A stretch of DNA of 64,000 bases from Polyodon spathula (GCF_017654505.1 NC_054549.1:29313854-29377853), one strand, 5' to 3'; counted from the stretch's first letter, positions 39,175 through 60,189 are shown. The notes: generated by a model not told the origin, from the letters alone. A program made the numbers and translations.

Positions 39175-40709
39175 GTTTTGTTGTTGTTGTTGTTGTTTTT
39201 ATTTATTTATTTATTTATTTATTTATTTGGCAATAAATAAATTCCTGCTCTATTTTATGTTGTGTGGGCATGTTTTGATATTTTCTATCCATTCATTTGT
39301 TTGGTCATGAGAATGTTCTAAAACTTTAATGGCAATTATAGGATTCTACTTACTGGACATTCTTGAGACTATGTATAATTAAAGCAGCTTAGTACAATGC
39401 CGAATTAAATGTAAGGTTCACTATCCCACCACCAGAGCCAGGCTGCCGTTAATGTCTTTTCCCCTGATTTTGTAATTCTGTTTGTCATTTGTAATTATAA
39501 AGTGCTGCATGGATTGTGAGGCAGTGCAAGATAAAATCACGATGAGTGCAACCCAACATCAAAACAGACGTGGTCAAATTGCTTTTTGTTCCCTCTCAAT
39601 GTAACATTTATGAAGTTATGCGCTTGCTCTGAAGTGCTGTGATTACTTCTAGAAAGAAGACTTGAGTTGATTACTCTTTCATTCCGTTAAAGCCTCCTAT
39701 TTGAACACTGTTACTTTTAGGTTACATTTGTCTTGCATTTTTATTCCAAGACTTTTTCTTTATAAATTTTAAATTTGACCTTATCTGTAAAAGAGCAACT
39801 TTGTGTGTATAAAATGTCACGTGTTTCATGTAGCCTTTCAGTCATCCCAACCTATTAAAGTTAAAAGCGCCACTCTGGTCTCAAATGGAAGAATGTCTTT
39901 TTAAAGGAAGTTCAGCTGGTACAGAGTGTAACAGTTAACCTGACCTCCTTCAACACTCTGCCCTCCCTCAACTCTGATTTGTAATTACAGTTCTTACAAC
40001 AGTGTATGTATTGGAGTGATTTGCAAATTTATATAAAGAAAACATGAAATGCTCTCTGCTGTTTGCAAATGTCTCACAATACTGACATACAGATTTGACC
40101 ACATTCTTGTGGACTGCTGTCAACACGTTGTTAAATTAAATACAATACAGTCATACAATGTAGGTATGTCAGAATAGGAAATATTAGCAGTCAGTAACAA
40201 CATTGAGTAGAATATGTGCACTCCGGTTTTCTGTGAGTAGCAGACCTAGTTCTTTAATAGAGGGAGAATGTGTATTTTGATTAAGAAGTGTTGCCTGGTG
40301 TTGTTCAGTCAAACTTGATTTAATGATGTGTTTGACAGTCAGATTCCAAAAGGAGCCTATACATTCTACAGTTCCGATAATTCTGAGGAATTAAGCATGT
40401 TGTTTTATCTTCTTTGTGTGCTGTGGTTTTAGGGACTTCCTGACCCAAAGGAAGTTTCATCCAGCATCCAGCAGATGTGGGCCTTAACAGAAGTGATGCA
40501 GATCAATCAGACAAGCGCACGTGTTGGCCGACTTGATGTGAGTGTCAGGTTGGTGGCCACGCCATTCTTTGTTAAAGCAATAAGGACGTGGATGCTGTTA
40601 TGTACACTTGAAACACTTAGAACATTCTAACCACTGGTTTCGTTCTACTAAATACTTTATTTGTCCACCCAGCATCATTGTAGTTTGTCAAACATGTTCT
40701 CCAAGATTA

Positions 40710-40804
<95 letters not shown>

Positions 40805-41109
40805 CATTATGTACAAAATTATGAACTCTCCCGCAGCAATCCAGCTAGTAGCCATTTGCTGAAAAGAAACTCGGCCTACATAGAGACAGAAATAAGAAAG
40901 CAACAACCAATGCAGGAACTTTTTGAGAAAAGAAAGATATCAAGGGAAGCTGTCCTAAGAAAATTCCATCACAGGCATGCTTGTAAAGTATATTATCTGA
41001 CATTTATTGTTAAAGTGGAAACCCTGTTTTGGACTTTTTTTTAAAGTCTTTTTTTCTTTTCTTTGAGGTGGATGGCTGCTATGATATCAACTTGCTCTCC
41101 TACATGTAA
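34643..41109 (+). CDS. NICN1: Nicolin 1, tubulin polyglutamylase complex subunit; exons 2-6, exon 1 not found
   Basis: NICN1 is a small non-catalytic subunit of the neuronal tubulin polyglutamylase complex, which adds glutamate side chains to tubulin. Exons seen are 34643-34825, 35878-35995, 37968 or 37975 to 38039, 40433-40537 and 41068-41109. The protein contains EISFKNYYTAF, QWVTCLHNHCLVPNPHTEEG, LILRQPSSMWLNFTLED, PSWFSNLTPEEQ, GLPDPKEV and QQMWALTEVM, and ends VDGCYDINLLSYM and stop. Order and spacing match nicolin 1, about 213 aa in human. The visible part is about 172 residues, leaving about 40-45 for exon 1, whose expected N-terminal motif I could not find upstream. Phases are consistent except at the exon 3/4 junction, where there are two possible solutions. 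Confidence 0.93.
35196..35222. repeat. (CA)n in NICN1 intron 2
   Basis: About 13 CA units. Confidence 0.95.
35878..35995 (+). CDS. NICN1: NICN1 exon 3
   Basis: Begins at ATG after a TGTCTACTAG acceptor and encodes MLMEPDNVTSVGLILRQPSS, then MWLNFTLEDIKITVCGTEV. The strong donor GTAAG at 35996 leaves phase 1. An alternative weak donor GTTGGT at 35992 would give phase 0. Residues GLILRQPS correspond to the conserved RLILRQPS of nicolin 1. Confidence 0.9.
37975..38039 (+). CDS. NICN1: NICN1 exon 4 (start uncertain)
   Basis: Encodes EKNFPSWFSNLTPEEQSMNL and QA, then donor GTAAGC. With the strong exon 3 donor, the acceptor must be the AG at 37973-37974 to keep the frame. Using the nearer acceptor (CTCCAG, exon start 37968) adds NS and requires the weaker exon 3 donor. 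The mixed choice gives an early stop. Confidence 0.8.
38138..38443. mobile_element. Palindromic hAT-like MITE in NICN1 intron 4
   Basis: 306 bp with long imperfect inverted arms around a short centre near 38275. The inner arms match from GGGCTAATTTACCATT to GGATTTGTG. Ends are TAGAGCTGTACAAAG and, reverse-complemented, TACTGCTGCACAAAC. Flanks are GTTTAAAT at 38130-38137 and GTTTAAAC at 38444-38451, a 7/8 matching duplication. No open reading frame. Confidence 0.8.
39108..39228. repeat. (ATT)n(TTG)n(TTTA)n compound array in NICN1 intron 4
   Basis: Three adjacent simple repeats changing unit from ATT to TTG to TTTA. Confidence 0.95.
40433..40537 (+). CDS. NICN1: NICN1 exon 5
   Basis: 35 codons, GLPDPKEVSSSIQQMWALTE followed by VMQINQTSARVGRLD, phase 0 at both ends. 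Acceptor GGTTTTAG, donor GTGAGT. Confidence 0.95.
40712..40804. repeat. (TA)n(CA)n in NICN1 intron 5
   Basis: About 34 TA units then about 12 CA units, within the 530-bp intron before the last exon. Confidence 0.95.
41068..41109 (+). CDS. NICN1: NICN1 exon 6 (terminal)
   Basis: Encodes the conserved nicolin C-terminus VDGCYDINLLSYM followed by TAA. The acceptor is TTCTTTGAG after a long T/C tract. Confidence 0.94.
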   Translation: MDGCYDINLLSYM

Positions 41110-41691
41110 CATGGGCTTGTTCAGCTGAATGTGAGTGCCATCGTCAAAGTGTAGAACGGATCATGTGAACGAGAACCAAGCCCCTGATAATAAGGAGTCT
41201 TGCTCAACTAGTGTTCGTTCTACAAATAACACACAGTATTTAAAAGATGCACTATTTATTGGCAGTTGCATTGCATTACCTGTTTCCCCTTTCAAATGAC
41301 CGAAAAGAAGTCATTCAATGTTGTAGCTAATATTCAAGGGAGTGGCACTAGAACTCTACTGCTGTGACTCATACGGACAAACTGGTGTGCAGGGTCAGTG
41401 AACCTGAGTGGGCATTTAGACCATATGCTTGCTTACATTTTGTCCACTTCTGGTCAAAAATCTCTACAGTGACCCCTGGTATTATTTGGGTTCATGTGCC
41501 GTCTTCTATTATACAATCCACAAATATGTGTTGCACTTTACATATTTGCTGTGCAGCACCATATACAATAGACGTGAAATGAGTGTAGAAATGATATTAT
41601 ATATAAATTTTTCAACAGATGAGTCATTATTATGTATTATTTATAGTTCAACGCTGAGTTCTAACTGTGTATTAATTATGCTGTGTTTTTT

Positions 41692-41693
<2 letters not shown>

Positions 41694-41763
<70 letters not shown>
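41694..41763. repeat. (TA)n array downstream of NICN1
   Basis: Uninterrupted TA run. Confidence 0.95.
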
Positions 41764-41767
<4 letters not shown>

Positions 41768-41826
41768 CTACATAACTACACAATGATTACTGCAAATGTT
41801 AGTTTACAAATGTTTATAAGTATATA

Positions 41827-41858
41827 TTATATATATATATATACAGATATATATTTTT

Positions 41859-41931
<73 letters not shown>

Positions 41932-41947
41932 ATTATATATATATATA
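41827..41947. repeat. (TA)n array downstream of NICN1, second
   Basis: Interrupted TA run with one CAGATAT and one T6 break. Confidence 0.95.
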
Positions 41948-42109
41948 CATTAATTCGTATAAGCATATATGAAAAAATATAGTTGTCTTTTGTTTCACAT
42001 TTTGTAAACGCACAAGCCTCTCACATTTGAACATTTCTTTTAAGAAGTATGGTGTTCAAAATTGTACTACCTAAGTCTACAATTAGTTAGAAAAAAAAAG
42101 TAAGCCGTG

Positions 42110-42344
42110 TTTATTTTTATTGGTTACGGTGAGCATTTCTAATAAGACGAGGCTGTCTTCTAAAGTGCCAAAGTCTAAGTGGTTGAGGAATAATAACAAG
42201 GTAACTGGAGGAAAGCTAAACAGTGAGATAATGGGAGGGAAGAGACTGTTATCAAAACAGGTTTTATTCCGTTTTTTTCTTATTCAGATTTATTTCATTT
42301 AGGGCCAAGTACAGGTTACCGTCATATCATATTTACGAAATAAA
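42110..42344. terminator. Candidate poly(A) signals of the converging genes
   Basis: On the + strand, AATAAA at 42339-42344 is the first canonical signal I see after the NICN1 stop. On the minus strand, AATAAA occurs at 42268-42263, 42121-42116 and 42115-42110, about 1.3-1.4 kb after the GNAT1 stop. If all are used, the two 3'UTRs would overlap by a short stretch. Inference from hexamers only. Confidence 0.35.
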
Positions 42345-43551
42345 ACATATGTGGTCGTAATCGCTGAACATGAACAGGACCAAACAATAACAATAAACAA
42401 GCACGTCTTAAATTAAATAGAATTCCAAACTATTTAAAACTGTCGTCATAACTGTAGAAAGAGTTTTGACTGGTAAAGCTGTAACCTGCCTTAATTACAA
42501 TAATATAACTTATGTGCATTTAACTGTTTTTCAGCCAGTTAACTGCACAGTATATACATTGTATTCATTTACCTCTAGTACAGCTCCAATTTATATTTTC
42601 AAAACTACATTTTCTCCATAATATCATGCAATATAATTTGTACATTTTTTTATATATTGTTATATCGTCTCTAGTTTAAAACAAGTGCTAGCACAAGTAG
42701 AACTGAACAGTTTTATATGAAATGGCTACCAGTTTCACATTTAAACTAAATTAACACCAATATACATTTAGATGTAGCACAGTGCTGCAGTGTTAAACTT
42801 GTTGAATGCTCAGTTTAAACCACTCCTGCAAAAAAATAAGAATAAAATACAGTTCTACCTATGTGGAGCTTTCTCTGCAGTGTAAATTCATTAGTCAGAC
42901 TAATGAGAAATATATCTTTTTAATGCTGCCCCTGTGCTGTCACACCCCACATACTGTACAGTGCATCTGTCATCTACAAAAGTTTACAAAGAGTATATAC
43001 TGAGACGATACGGTGGTAAATGCCAGAATTTCAAACTAAAATATATTTTCATTTTCAGCCAGGTGCCTGTGTGTCCAATTCATCATTATAGCTGTAGGTC
43101 CTTCTGCTTTGGGTTCTCTTAAAACCAGAGGCTGCTTGGAACTTATTTCATGCAGTGGATGGGGAAGAGATGTTGCATACCTGTGAACATAGAAATTGAA
43201 ATATTAATTAGCAATGGGTGGACTAGAAATAAAAATTATTGGAATTAAAGGCAGTGTGCTGACTCATTTGGTAATAAATCCTCTTGGAACATTTTTGAAC
43301 AGGAATTGTTACACAGAAGAAAATAATATAATAAAGGTTTATGTACAGAATTTTGTAGATGCTTCTGGAAGTATCAATGTTATAACAAACTCATAATTAT
43401 AGATGTATTAGTATGTTAAAAATGAAGTATTCTGAATATTACAGTAACAGCTTTGGAATTAATAGCAATGGGTTTTCATTATTATTAAAGCAGAGTGAGT
43501 TGCGGTAGCATTTTTACCGTTCAAGTTGTGGTTCTTGGCTGGCTCAGAGCT

Positions 43552-52192
<8,641 letters not shown>

Positions 52193-52193
52193 T

Positions 52194-52264
52194 CTGGCAA
52201 AATAGGGTTTATTTCCCCCAAAAAACTAAAATCTTAAACTGCTAAGGCTGCAGCTGAAAGGCCT

Positions 52265-52300
<36 letters not shown>

Positions 52301-52392
52301 AAGCTTGGAGGAGTCCTGGCTAGTCGTTTGCTTGCACGTCTGAGGGCTTCACTGGCCTCAGCTGGGCTACAAGCACATCGACTGCTACTCAC
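52194..52392 (-). other. Possible GNAT1 5'UTR intron
   Basis: Read on the minus strand, AG followed by GTGAGTAGC sits at 52394-52384, a strong donor. A TTTTGCCAG acceptor ends at 52194, one base before the GNAT1 start region. Together they would define a 199-bp intron in the 5'UTR. The interval contains an A30 run on the + strand (52269-52298). This is inference from splice motifs only; the first coding exon could equally extend upstream unspliced. Confidence 0.4.
52269..52298. repeat. A30 run upstream of GNAT1 exon 1
   Basis: Thirty consecutive A on the + strand. Confidence 0.95.
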
Positions 52393-52570
52393 CTAAATGC
52401 CAGCTTTTTTTTTTACTTCTTAGTAGGATTTTGGGTGCCCATGGAGTCACCTGACCCTCGCCAGCCAGTGGAGAACAAGGACAGGGCATCAATGGATGGA
52501 GGGAGACAGGTGCGTTAAACAGATTTAGGCGGACTTTGCTGTGCTCAGCTGAAGGTGTAGAATACAGTCC

Positions 52571-52582
52571 TGCTAATTCAGC
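52571..52582. promoter_or_regulatory. Candidate NRL/MARE site upstream of GNAT1
   Basis: TGCTAATTCAGC differs by one base from TGCTGATTCAGC, the form of the NRL response element I know from rhodopsin promoters. NRL is the rod-specifying bZIP factor that activates rod phototransduction genes. The site is about 380 bp upstream of the GNAT1 ATG and about 180 bp upstream of the possible 5'UTR donor. I saw no nearby TAATCC-type CRX site. Confidence 0.4.
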
Positions 52583-53027
52583 TAAACTTCTTATCTTTCC
52601 ATATACACGCACAGCTCTCACACACATAAAAACACTCCACGCACAAATTAAAGGCTTTTATTGGTTCATCTGCTCTGTAGTTCCAGACTTGTGGGGGGGT
52701 CAGATGATGGGTGGGATATTAGCACAAGATATTTTCGTTGGATGAGAACTCGAAGAGAGAATTGGGTTAAAATATTGGCTAAAGGTATTGGCCCTAAGGT
52801 ATTCAAACTGACAACTTTCCTTGCAGCCCAGCATTCTAACCACAGCTACTGAAACACCTCTATAATCTTCTGCAAATAAATGTTAAAGGTTGATAGATAT
52901 GCATTTCCCTTTTCAGTTTTATTTTGTCATTAATGAAATAGTGTTTTGGTCTATCTTTGCATTTTCCCATAAATCATCTAAGTTGCCCTCAATTTAACCT
53001 TTTTGTCCGACAAACAGTTGGTTTGGG

Positions 53028-53058
<31 letters not shown>
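53028..53058. repeat. A31 run
   Basis: Thirty-one consecutive A on the + strand, 50 bp before the Tc1-like end at 53109. Confidence 0.95.
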
Positions 53059-53060
<2 letters not shown>

Positions 53061-53108
53061 AAATTCTGTGCACAATGATGTACCCATAGACACATTGTGG
53101 TTAAATTA

Positions 53109-53300
53109 TACAGCTATGGCCAAAAGTTTTGCATCACCCTAAAAAAATTACTAATTTTGCTTAATAAAGTCAAATGAAACCTGCTGAATAATTTTACGTT
53201 AACATATTGAATTACATACCACGTTGTAGTTTTCCATATACTTAGCTGTATATAGTAATAAATGTTACTTTTTTTCCAAATTTACTGTAGAAAAGCAAAG
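53109..53300 (+). mobile_element. Tc1-like left end fragment
   Basis: TACAGCTATGGCCAAAAGTT followed by TTGCATCACCC after an AT-rich flank is a Tc1-type terminal repeat as found in many vertebrates. No transposase frame or matching right end is visible in the window, so it is a fragment with an arbitrary right limit. Confidence 0.55.
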
Positions 53301-54664
53301 AAGTTTGTAGTTGCCTCCTACACAAACAGAAAATCAAATGATTCATGACCAAGCATATAATGTTTGTAGAATACTGTATCATTCCCACTATCATTTGTGT
53401 GTAGATGGTTAATACATCGTCTGTCTGTTCTATTCATTCAAGTGGTGGGAGTTGGAGGGAATCAGTTCAAATGTTTAGGAATATGTCTTGTGAGCCACAG
53501 AGAATCCTAAGTACATACTGTCTGAAAAATAATATGCAACCAATGTCCTGGGAATTGTGCATACAGTCATTTGTTATGTCTATTTGTTTAAACTTTTTGC
53601 TTTTGTTATCAAAGTACGAACATACTAAAACGTTTATGAAAGAGTAGACTAATAAGAAATGATATGACTTTTTTGTGAGTGATGGAACCCATTTATTTGA
53701 TTCTTGAATTCACACACTTGGAATTTCAGTCGATTACAGTTTTTCTGGAAACAAGGTACAAAAACATCAAATGAAAAGATGAAAATATTACACTGTACAG
53801 TGACAGAACGTAAGAAAGGACTTAGTTGACTGTTCAAGGTTATTAATTGTTTGTAATAATATCAGATGTTTCACAATTTTAAACATGCACTTATCTTGAA
53901 AGGGAATAGTTAATATGCAGTCATTGGCTGCTGTTAATGCTGCTTGATTATTTCATTTATGCTGTGTTTTTGATGTTAAAGTTTGCAATACCTTCTATCT
54001 GTGCAGGTGTTGTGATTTCAATGGAGTTTGGTCCAGCACAAGTACAATTAGCTTACTGAAGTTGAAGGCAGCCGATATAGAACTTAAGTAATGCAACCTA
54101 TATGTGCTGGGTTTGAACTGAACCACTGAATGTAGTTCAGCTGTGATGCAAGATTCATTTGGGGCTGTAGTTCAGCTGCATGACTATCACACAGCAGTGT
54201 AACTGCTTAGTTGAGGGTATGTTTACGTGGTTTGAGCTGGATTTGTGCTCTTGTGTAATAAATGAATGTATATCTGTGGTTTGATTGGCTAAAACAACCT
54301 TGAGCTTTGTTTAAATTACAAATACATCATGCATGTAGGGAATATGTTATACATGTTGCTGCTGAACTTGTACATGCTTAAGGCAGAGCACCAGAAGAGG
54401 ATATGATCAGCACAGTATAATGATTTTCCTCTGCCATGTGAGCGTGTTATGTATAATTATCTGTGCATGTTGAGTGAAAGACAACATGGCTGGGGCTTTG
54501 CATCAAAGATATTAGACTTCTGGCCTATCAATAATGCACATAATTTCCAGTTTTGAGCACAGTTTTTTTTTTTAATAAAATATGGGTCCAATGCAGATGG
54601 AAATAATGACTTTATTGTGAGTTCAACAAGCCCAGTTTTCAACTAGAATGTATATGAGCACACC

Positions 54665-54720
54665 AGATTACATTTGTAAGGCACCTTTCATTTAACAAAG
54701 AGCTTTACAATGGCAGTTAA
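54665..54720 (+). repeat. Dispersed repeat fragment
   Basis: TTGTAAGGCACCTTTCATTT, then AAAGAGCTTTACAATGGC. Third copy of the CCTTTCAT..CTTTACA motif family in this window. Confidence 0.4.
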
Positions 54721-57700
54721 CAGAAACAAAACCATAAAACAAAGGTATGCAATTAAAAAAAAAAATGAAACAGTTTTATTTTTTTGTTTTAATTCAATTT
54801 TATACCAAAAATACTCCCAACTAAGTAATGTACTTAAGTAATTTCAATTAATATAGACAAGATTGTCTATAATATAATGTTTTAGGGAGTGTTCTAGGGA
54901 GCGTTCTTTTTTCTTAAGAACGCACAAGAAGTCATCATTAACTGACTTGGATTATGGTACTCTCACTGCATCCCTGTGGGCCTCTCTTCTAAGGTATAAA
55001 AAAATAGAAACAGATATTGAATATGTGGTTGTACAGCTTCCTTCACAACCCTGCCTGGCTGTTTGCACTCCAGAACACTCTCTTTCCCACGCCTCCTCTT
55101 CAGTGATGGCTTCCACATGAATGATTTTGCTGACATATGCTAAATGAAAAATGACTGTATGAAACTTGAGCAGGAAAAGTTATTCTCTCCTTCATTCGAT
55201 CGTATAAACATACCCAGGCCATAAACTTCCTTTTTATGCTATATCCAAGAGTATTATAGTATTATATCCTACTATATACAAGTAGGATTATATTTTTTGG
55301 AATGTGAAGGTATTTAAATAGAGCGATAATTATTGAATGATATTGCGCAACAATGATTATCATATTATTAAATGACTTGTGGAATTAATATTTTTTTTTA
55401 AATTTATTAAAATCCTTCTGTTCCTTCTATTTACAACTGCTGAAAGCTCTGGTCTTGGGGGGGCTTTGTGGTAAGAAACACCTCCACCCCCACCCCCTTC
55501 CAAAATGGAATAATCCATCCTTTCCCAAATCTTAGTTTATTCACGCTGATTTCACCACTTAACTTCAAGCACCAAACGTTTCAAGAAGTCATTTTGTAAT
55601 ATTCTGTTGCAAACTCTGCCTTTATTTTGTATTGTAGATATGTAACCTGCTGTGTGTTACTAATTTTTTTTATGTGATTCATGCAATCGTTTTTTCAACT
55701 CTTATAACAACTTGTTTACAGGTGTATCATACATGTCTACACATTTCATCATATGGTTGTAACATCATAAGACCAGGGTAAATATCCCTGGAGGTGTTTA
55801 TTAATAATATATCAGAAACACGGTGTGGGGAGGTATACACAAAGACTATCAAGTTTTCCTTTCTGGTACAGTGCACAGGGTATACTATAGAATAATTGAA
55901 AGCATGTACAAGGGAACATGATTGTGGAACACTGCAGTTTAAACAAGCTATCAAAAATTAGTCCTATGCATTTTCAAAAGAAAAAGATAGAGAGCAAGAG
56001 AGTTGTTAGAAATCTAGCACATTGTTAAAGCCCTTCTAACTTTTATGAATGCAGTCCTTTGTCTCCCTTTCTCTCCTCATCTTATCCTTGTAGATTTAAG
56101 AGCACATTGCAAAGCTTGCTCTCAATCTCCTGATGGGCTTAAAATGGAGCTTTAATATTTCACCGGCCAGGCCTAATTGACCTTAATCTGTGGATGGAAA
56201 GAGACTTAGGCACACCCTGCCCTAGATAGGCGCTTGAGTCATCAGGAAAGGAACTGAGCCTGCGCTGGCTCAAATTCTTCACAGTTAGCGATATTGCTTT
56301 GGATAGAGAAGGGACTAGCTTAAGCACCTTGACTGCTGTGCAGAAAGGTAGTGGATTTCCTGCATCAAATACAATATCCTGTTTCTTTTTGCATTCATAA
56401 ATCATTATTTTTGCAGTTTTTAGGGCAGGCAATATTTTGACAGAGGTGTTAATTTATGAAAATAATATATGATTCCAAGTAGATTCAATTTTTTTTTTTT
56501 TTTTCAACAAGCAAAAATTGGTGAATTACTGTGTAAGAACAAGGAAGTGAATGAATGAGATGATTGATTGATCTAAAAATGCTGTCTCTGAATATTTTGT
56601 TTTCCCTATATGTGCAATTAGTCAAACAATACAACGTTATATCTTGAATGGCATTTGTTTGGGATGTCAGATAGTTAGCATTCATTTCAAATGCAGTTTG
56701 AAGACACCAATGAAAGTGATCTTGAATGACAGTAGAAGTTGCTCTGTGGTCTGAGTACTGAGCTGCTGAATAAAAGATTCCCAAAACCAACCTTGTATTC
56801 AGAGGTCTGTAGACAAGTCTTAAAGGAAAGAGATTCTTATTTTAACACTGGATCAGTGGCACATACAGTTCAGTAACAAATCCCAGTAAGAGACATTGCT
56901 TTAAATGATGGATAGGATATCATTTAGTTTTAAACAGGCAGCTCAAGGTTCATTGTATTCTATTAAAATCATATTACTGTTCCCAATAGTAGACTGGGCT
57001 ACTGGCAATATATATCAGATACTGTTCATAACTGCATAAAGGAAAATATGTCTAGCATACCCTGTATAGTATGTTAAATTGCAGTTCTTTTATCTGAGCA
57101 ATTTTGTCACAGATGCCTCAAGACTTGCTTATGAGAGTCAATACATGCCATATAAACACAGGGGGTTCTTCCAAGAAAACATTTAGAAGTCATGCCCGTC
57201 TGAATACTTTTTACATTTATAGAATTGGTGTATAAAATGTCTGCCTATATTTAAAACGATATGTAGCAAATTATAATACATGCTTATTTCAAACTTAGTA
57301 ATATTGCATAAAACAATTGGATACAATGGAGCTGTTATTTTCAAGTAGACACCAAGACACAGACTGTGAAAAAAACTCCACTTTCTGTAGCACAGAAATG
57401 TTGGTCAGAAGTTAGATGTGCCTGGAAATTATTTGTGGAAAGTGTGTCTTTGATCAGAATGTGCCTTCCTTAATTTTTAATACAGTATCATGAAAATTAA
57501 CACACGCAAGTTGAGAATTGGCTTTATTTGTAAGCAGTAATGCTGATATGGAGTTGCTATGCCTAAGGGTCCCTTAAGGGGGCAACAGAGACTAGTTTAT
57601 TTCTTACCTGTAATTATTCTTCAGCAGTTATTTGCTTCATCTGACCAGGACTGAATTAAACTATTTTTGGAAATGGAGTTTGACATCCCTAATTGTGTAT

Positions 57701-59622
57701 AACCTGTGAGAATGAGGATTCATGCATTGCTTCCCAGATGATTGGAATAGCTGCTGTTTGCTCTATCCTGTGTGCTGACACCTTTTTTTTTTTCTTTTAT
57801 TGTCTAAGGTACAGAAAGTATGAGCCATCCCAAGCTTTATTATCAGCTTAGACACACCTGAACATGTTGTCTATAGATTATAGATCATGTAAAACCTTTT
57901 CATTTTATGTATTATTTTGTATAAAATGTTATCTATGTTTTATTTCTAATAAACATGGGTGAAGCTGTTGTGAAAATCAGTAATTTTACCATTTTGTTTA
58001 TGTAAATCTGGGGGAGGAATATGATATTCAAATATCAGTTAAATGTTTTTTATTTGAGTATTTTATTATTTTAGATGGTATCAGGATGTACTTCTATTCC
58101 AGTATCACACGATTGAATGTTGTTTGTAGAGACAATTTTTGTTACAGACAACTGCATGGTCAATACCTCTATGTATTGCACAGTATCAGCAAATTAGAAT
58201 GCAAAAATACAGAGAATTGAGAGAGAAACCAGAACATAGCCAAACAAAAAGATGCTACGGAAGTACAATGTTTACTTTCTGCATATTTAAGACTGAAGTA
58301 ATATCATCTTGGAATAAAAAGTCAAAGAAAACCCCAAAGCAAGGTATTTGTTTTTTTATATGAGCATGTGTTTCTGGAGATCTGAATTCTAGTTAGTACC
58401 AGGCTCCATGGAGCAATGAGATATTGCCACCATCACTGCTAAATCACTAGAGACCATGTGAGTGTGCATAAAGCCTCAGAGCGATATAAAAGGAATTAAA
58501 AGAATTAGAAACTGAATTAGGTTGCGGCCTTGTCACAGTGGGGCATGAACAAAATGGTGATTTTAAACAGACAGACAAAGTCGTTGAAAATGTGATGTTT
58601 GCGAATCTTCCTACCGCATGATAAAATGCTAAGACAACTAAATTGACTTGGATTATTATATGAATGTTAAATACATTTTAGCCCCTAACAATATAGTAAT
58701 TGGATGAAGGACCTCCATGGAAAGCCATGTAGTAGGGTCAGAGGGAACTGTACTGAAAGAGGTGTCAGCCTTGAGAAATTAAACCTAAGTGTTATTTGCT
58801 TCTGAATAGGAGGATGGTATTCCCTGGTAGTCTAGTTGAATCCCAGTTCTGGTCAATAAAACTTGATTCATTCTGAAATACAAGTCTGTTTCCCCTCCCT
58901 TGTTCCCTAGGTCTTCACTGTAAACTGGAACCTGTTCTGTTGCTAATTGATTGCTTAGCAAGCCTAATTTTGCTAATGTTGTGTAACAGATAACCTGACA
59001 GTTATTATACAAGAGGCTGCCAGTCCTGTTTGCACACTGCTCACCCATCACCTGTTGCCAATCAGAAAAGAGAACTGGGACAATGGAGAATAGCGATGTT
59101 ATTTATGGTCTTCAGTGTATCTTGGGAACAAACAGTGAATGCCATCTCAGTCAATGTTGAATTTAGGTAAATAATGCAGTGCTGTCTGTGTCCTCAGTCC
59201 TTAGTCAAGTACATAAACCCTACCCCATTATAATTGCTAGATCTTTTTACATAGTAAATTAATGGAATTTAGCCTTTTGTTTCAAATGATTTCAACCGAA
59301 ACATTTGTGTACAACAACTTGCAAGCCTCACAATTTTAAAAACGTTGATTTACTATATGTTTGGAAGATCCAGCTTCTATTGGAATGTGCAACACACCTT
59401 TTTTAAATGTTTTGAATACAGTACAAACATTAAAGATAGTAAAACATGGTGGCTTGCATGGGAACGCTCACAGCGCTTATTTACTTTCTCTTTTGAATGT
59501 TGTAGTCTTTAATTCCATAATGTCTGCATCTTATTTAGAATAGAGGCTGGGCACATTCTGGAATCGACTTCTAGTCATCTTCTATGTCCTCCTTCAGTAT
59601 GCTTTATAGGAGATTTGTATCA
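54721..59622. other. No gene recognised
   Basis: AT-rich non-coding sequence. A GGAGTTTGACATCCCTA at 57668-57684 matches the right end of the hAT-like family at 51672-51980, but no left end was found. Confidence 0.55.
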
Positions 59623-60000
59623 TACACTCATTAACCACTTTATTATCATCCCTTCTATATTTTCATATGAAAACTAAGCTGGGTTCTTTAAATAAAGTCT
59701 TCTGTGTTTCTGAACATTGGTGCTGATTAGGTCCACCCCACAATGTGGATTGTCATCTTGAAAAGTAAACTTTTAGCAAGTAGCAGACTTCAGTCATAAT
59801 GCTTGACTAGAACAATCGCAGGATCTCAATCCAATTGAGTAGTTTTGGGATGAACTTGGGCATTGCTTTGTGACCATAGTCCTCTACCTACAGTACCTCA
59901 GTGGTGTGGTTGTGAGCCATACACCTGGATGAATACACCTTTAGGCATGTTCAGACATCTAATGCCATTCTGACACCAGGTCGTTCTTAGTGTTTCATGC
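59623..60000 (+). mobile_element. Degenerate mariner/Tc1 relic
   Basis: Starts TACACTCATTAACCACTTTA, similar to the TACACTCAYYRRCCACTTTATTA ends common in fish mariner/Tc1 elements. At 59819-59860 it keeps QDLNPIE, a stop, then FWDELG, matching the SPDLNPIENLWDEL region around the third catalytic residue. The ends are approximate. Confidence 0.65.
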
Positions 60001-60138
60001 ATTATATATACTAAAGCAACAGAGACAAAAATACTTTTAAAAGGCAAAATATGCACTGTGTAATGTCGCTTTGAAATTTAGACCACACATGTTGCTGTCA
60101 AATCAGGCTGGAGACTTCTATGATGTCTCGACCCCCCG

Positions 60139-60142
<4 letters not shown>

Positions 60143-60187
<45 letters not shown>
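60143..60187. repeat. (CA)n microsatellite
   Basis: About 22 CA units after a C-rich leader. Confidence 0.95.

Positions 60188-60189
<2 letters not shown>

Larger units (their letters stand above)
41110..43551. other. Intergenic / 3'UTR interval between NICN1 and GNAT1
   Basis: 2.4 kb between the two stop codons. It holds two large (TA)n arrays at 41694-41763 and 41827-41947 and the candidate poly(A) signals. No further coding exon is recognisable. Confidence 0.7.

Noticed and set aside
39058..39240. Ile-rich membrane-like frame
   Set aside because: Translation of the (ATT)n array, not a membrane protein.
40608..41044. Open frames across (TA)n(CA)n in NICN1 intron 5
   Set aside because: Simple-repeat translation within a well-bounded intron.
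41429..41953. Long open frame of 174 codons on the + strand
   Set aside because: Most of it is Tyr-Ile repeats from the (TA)n arrays; no domain and no splice support.
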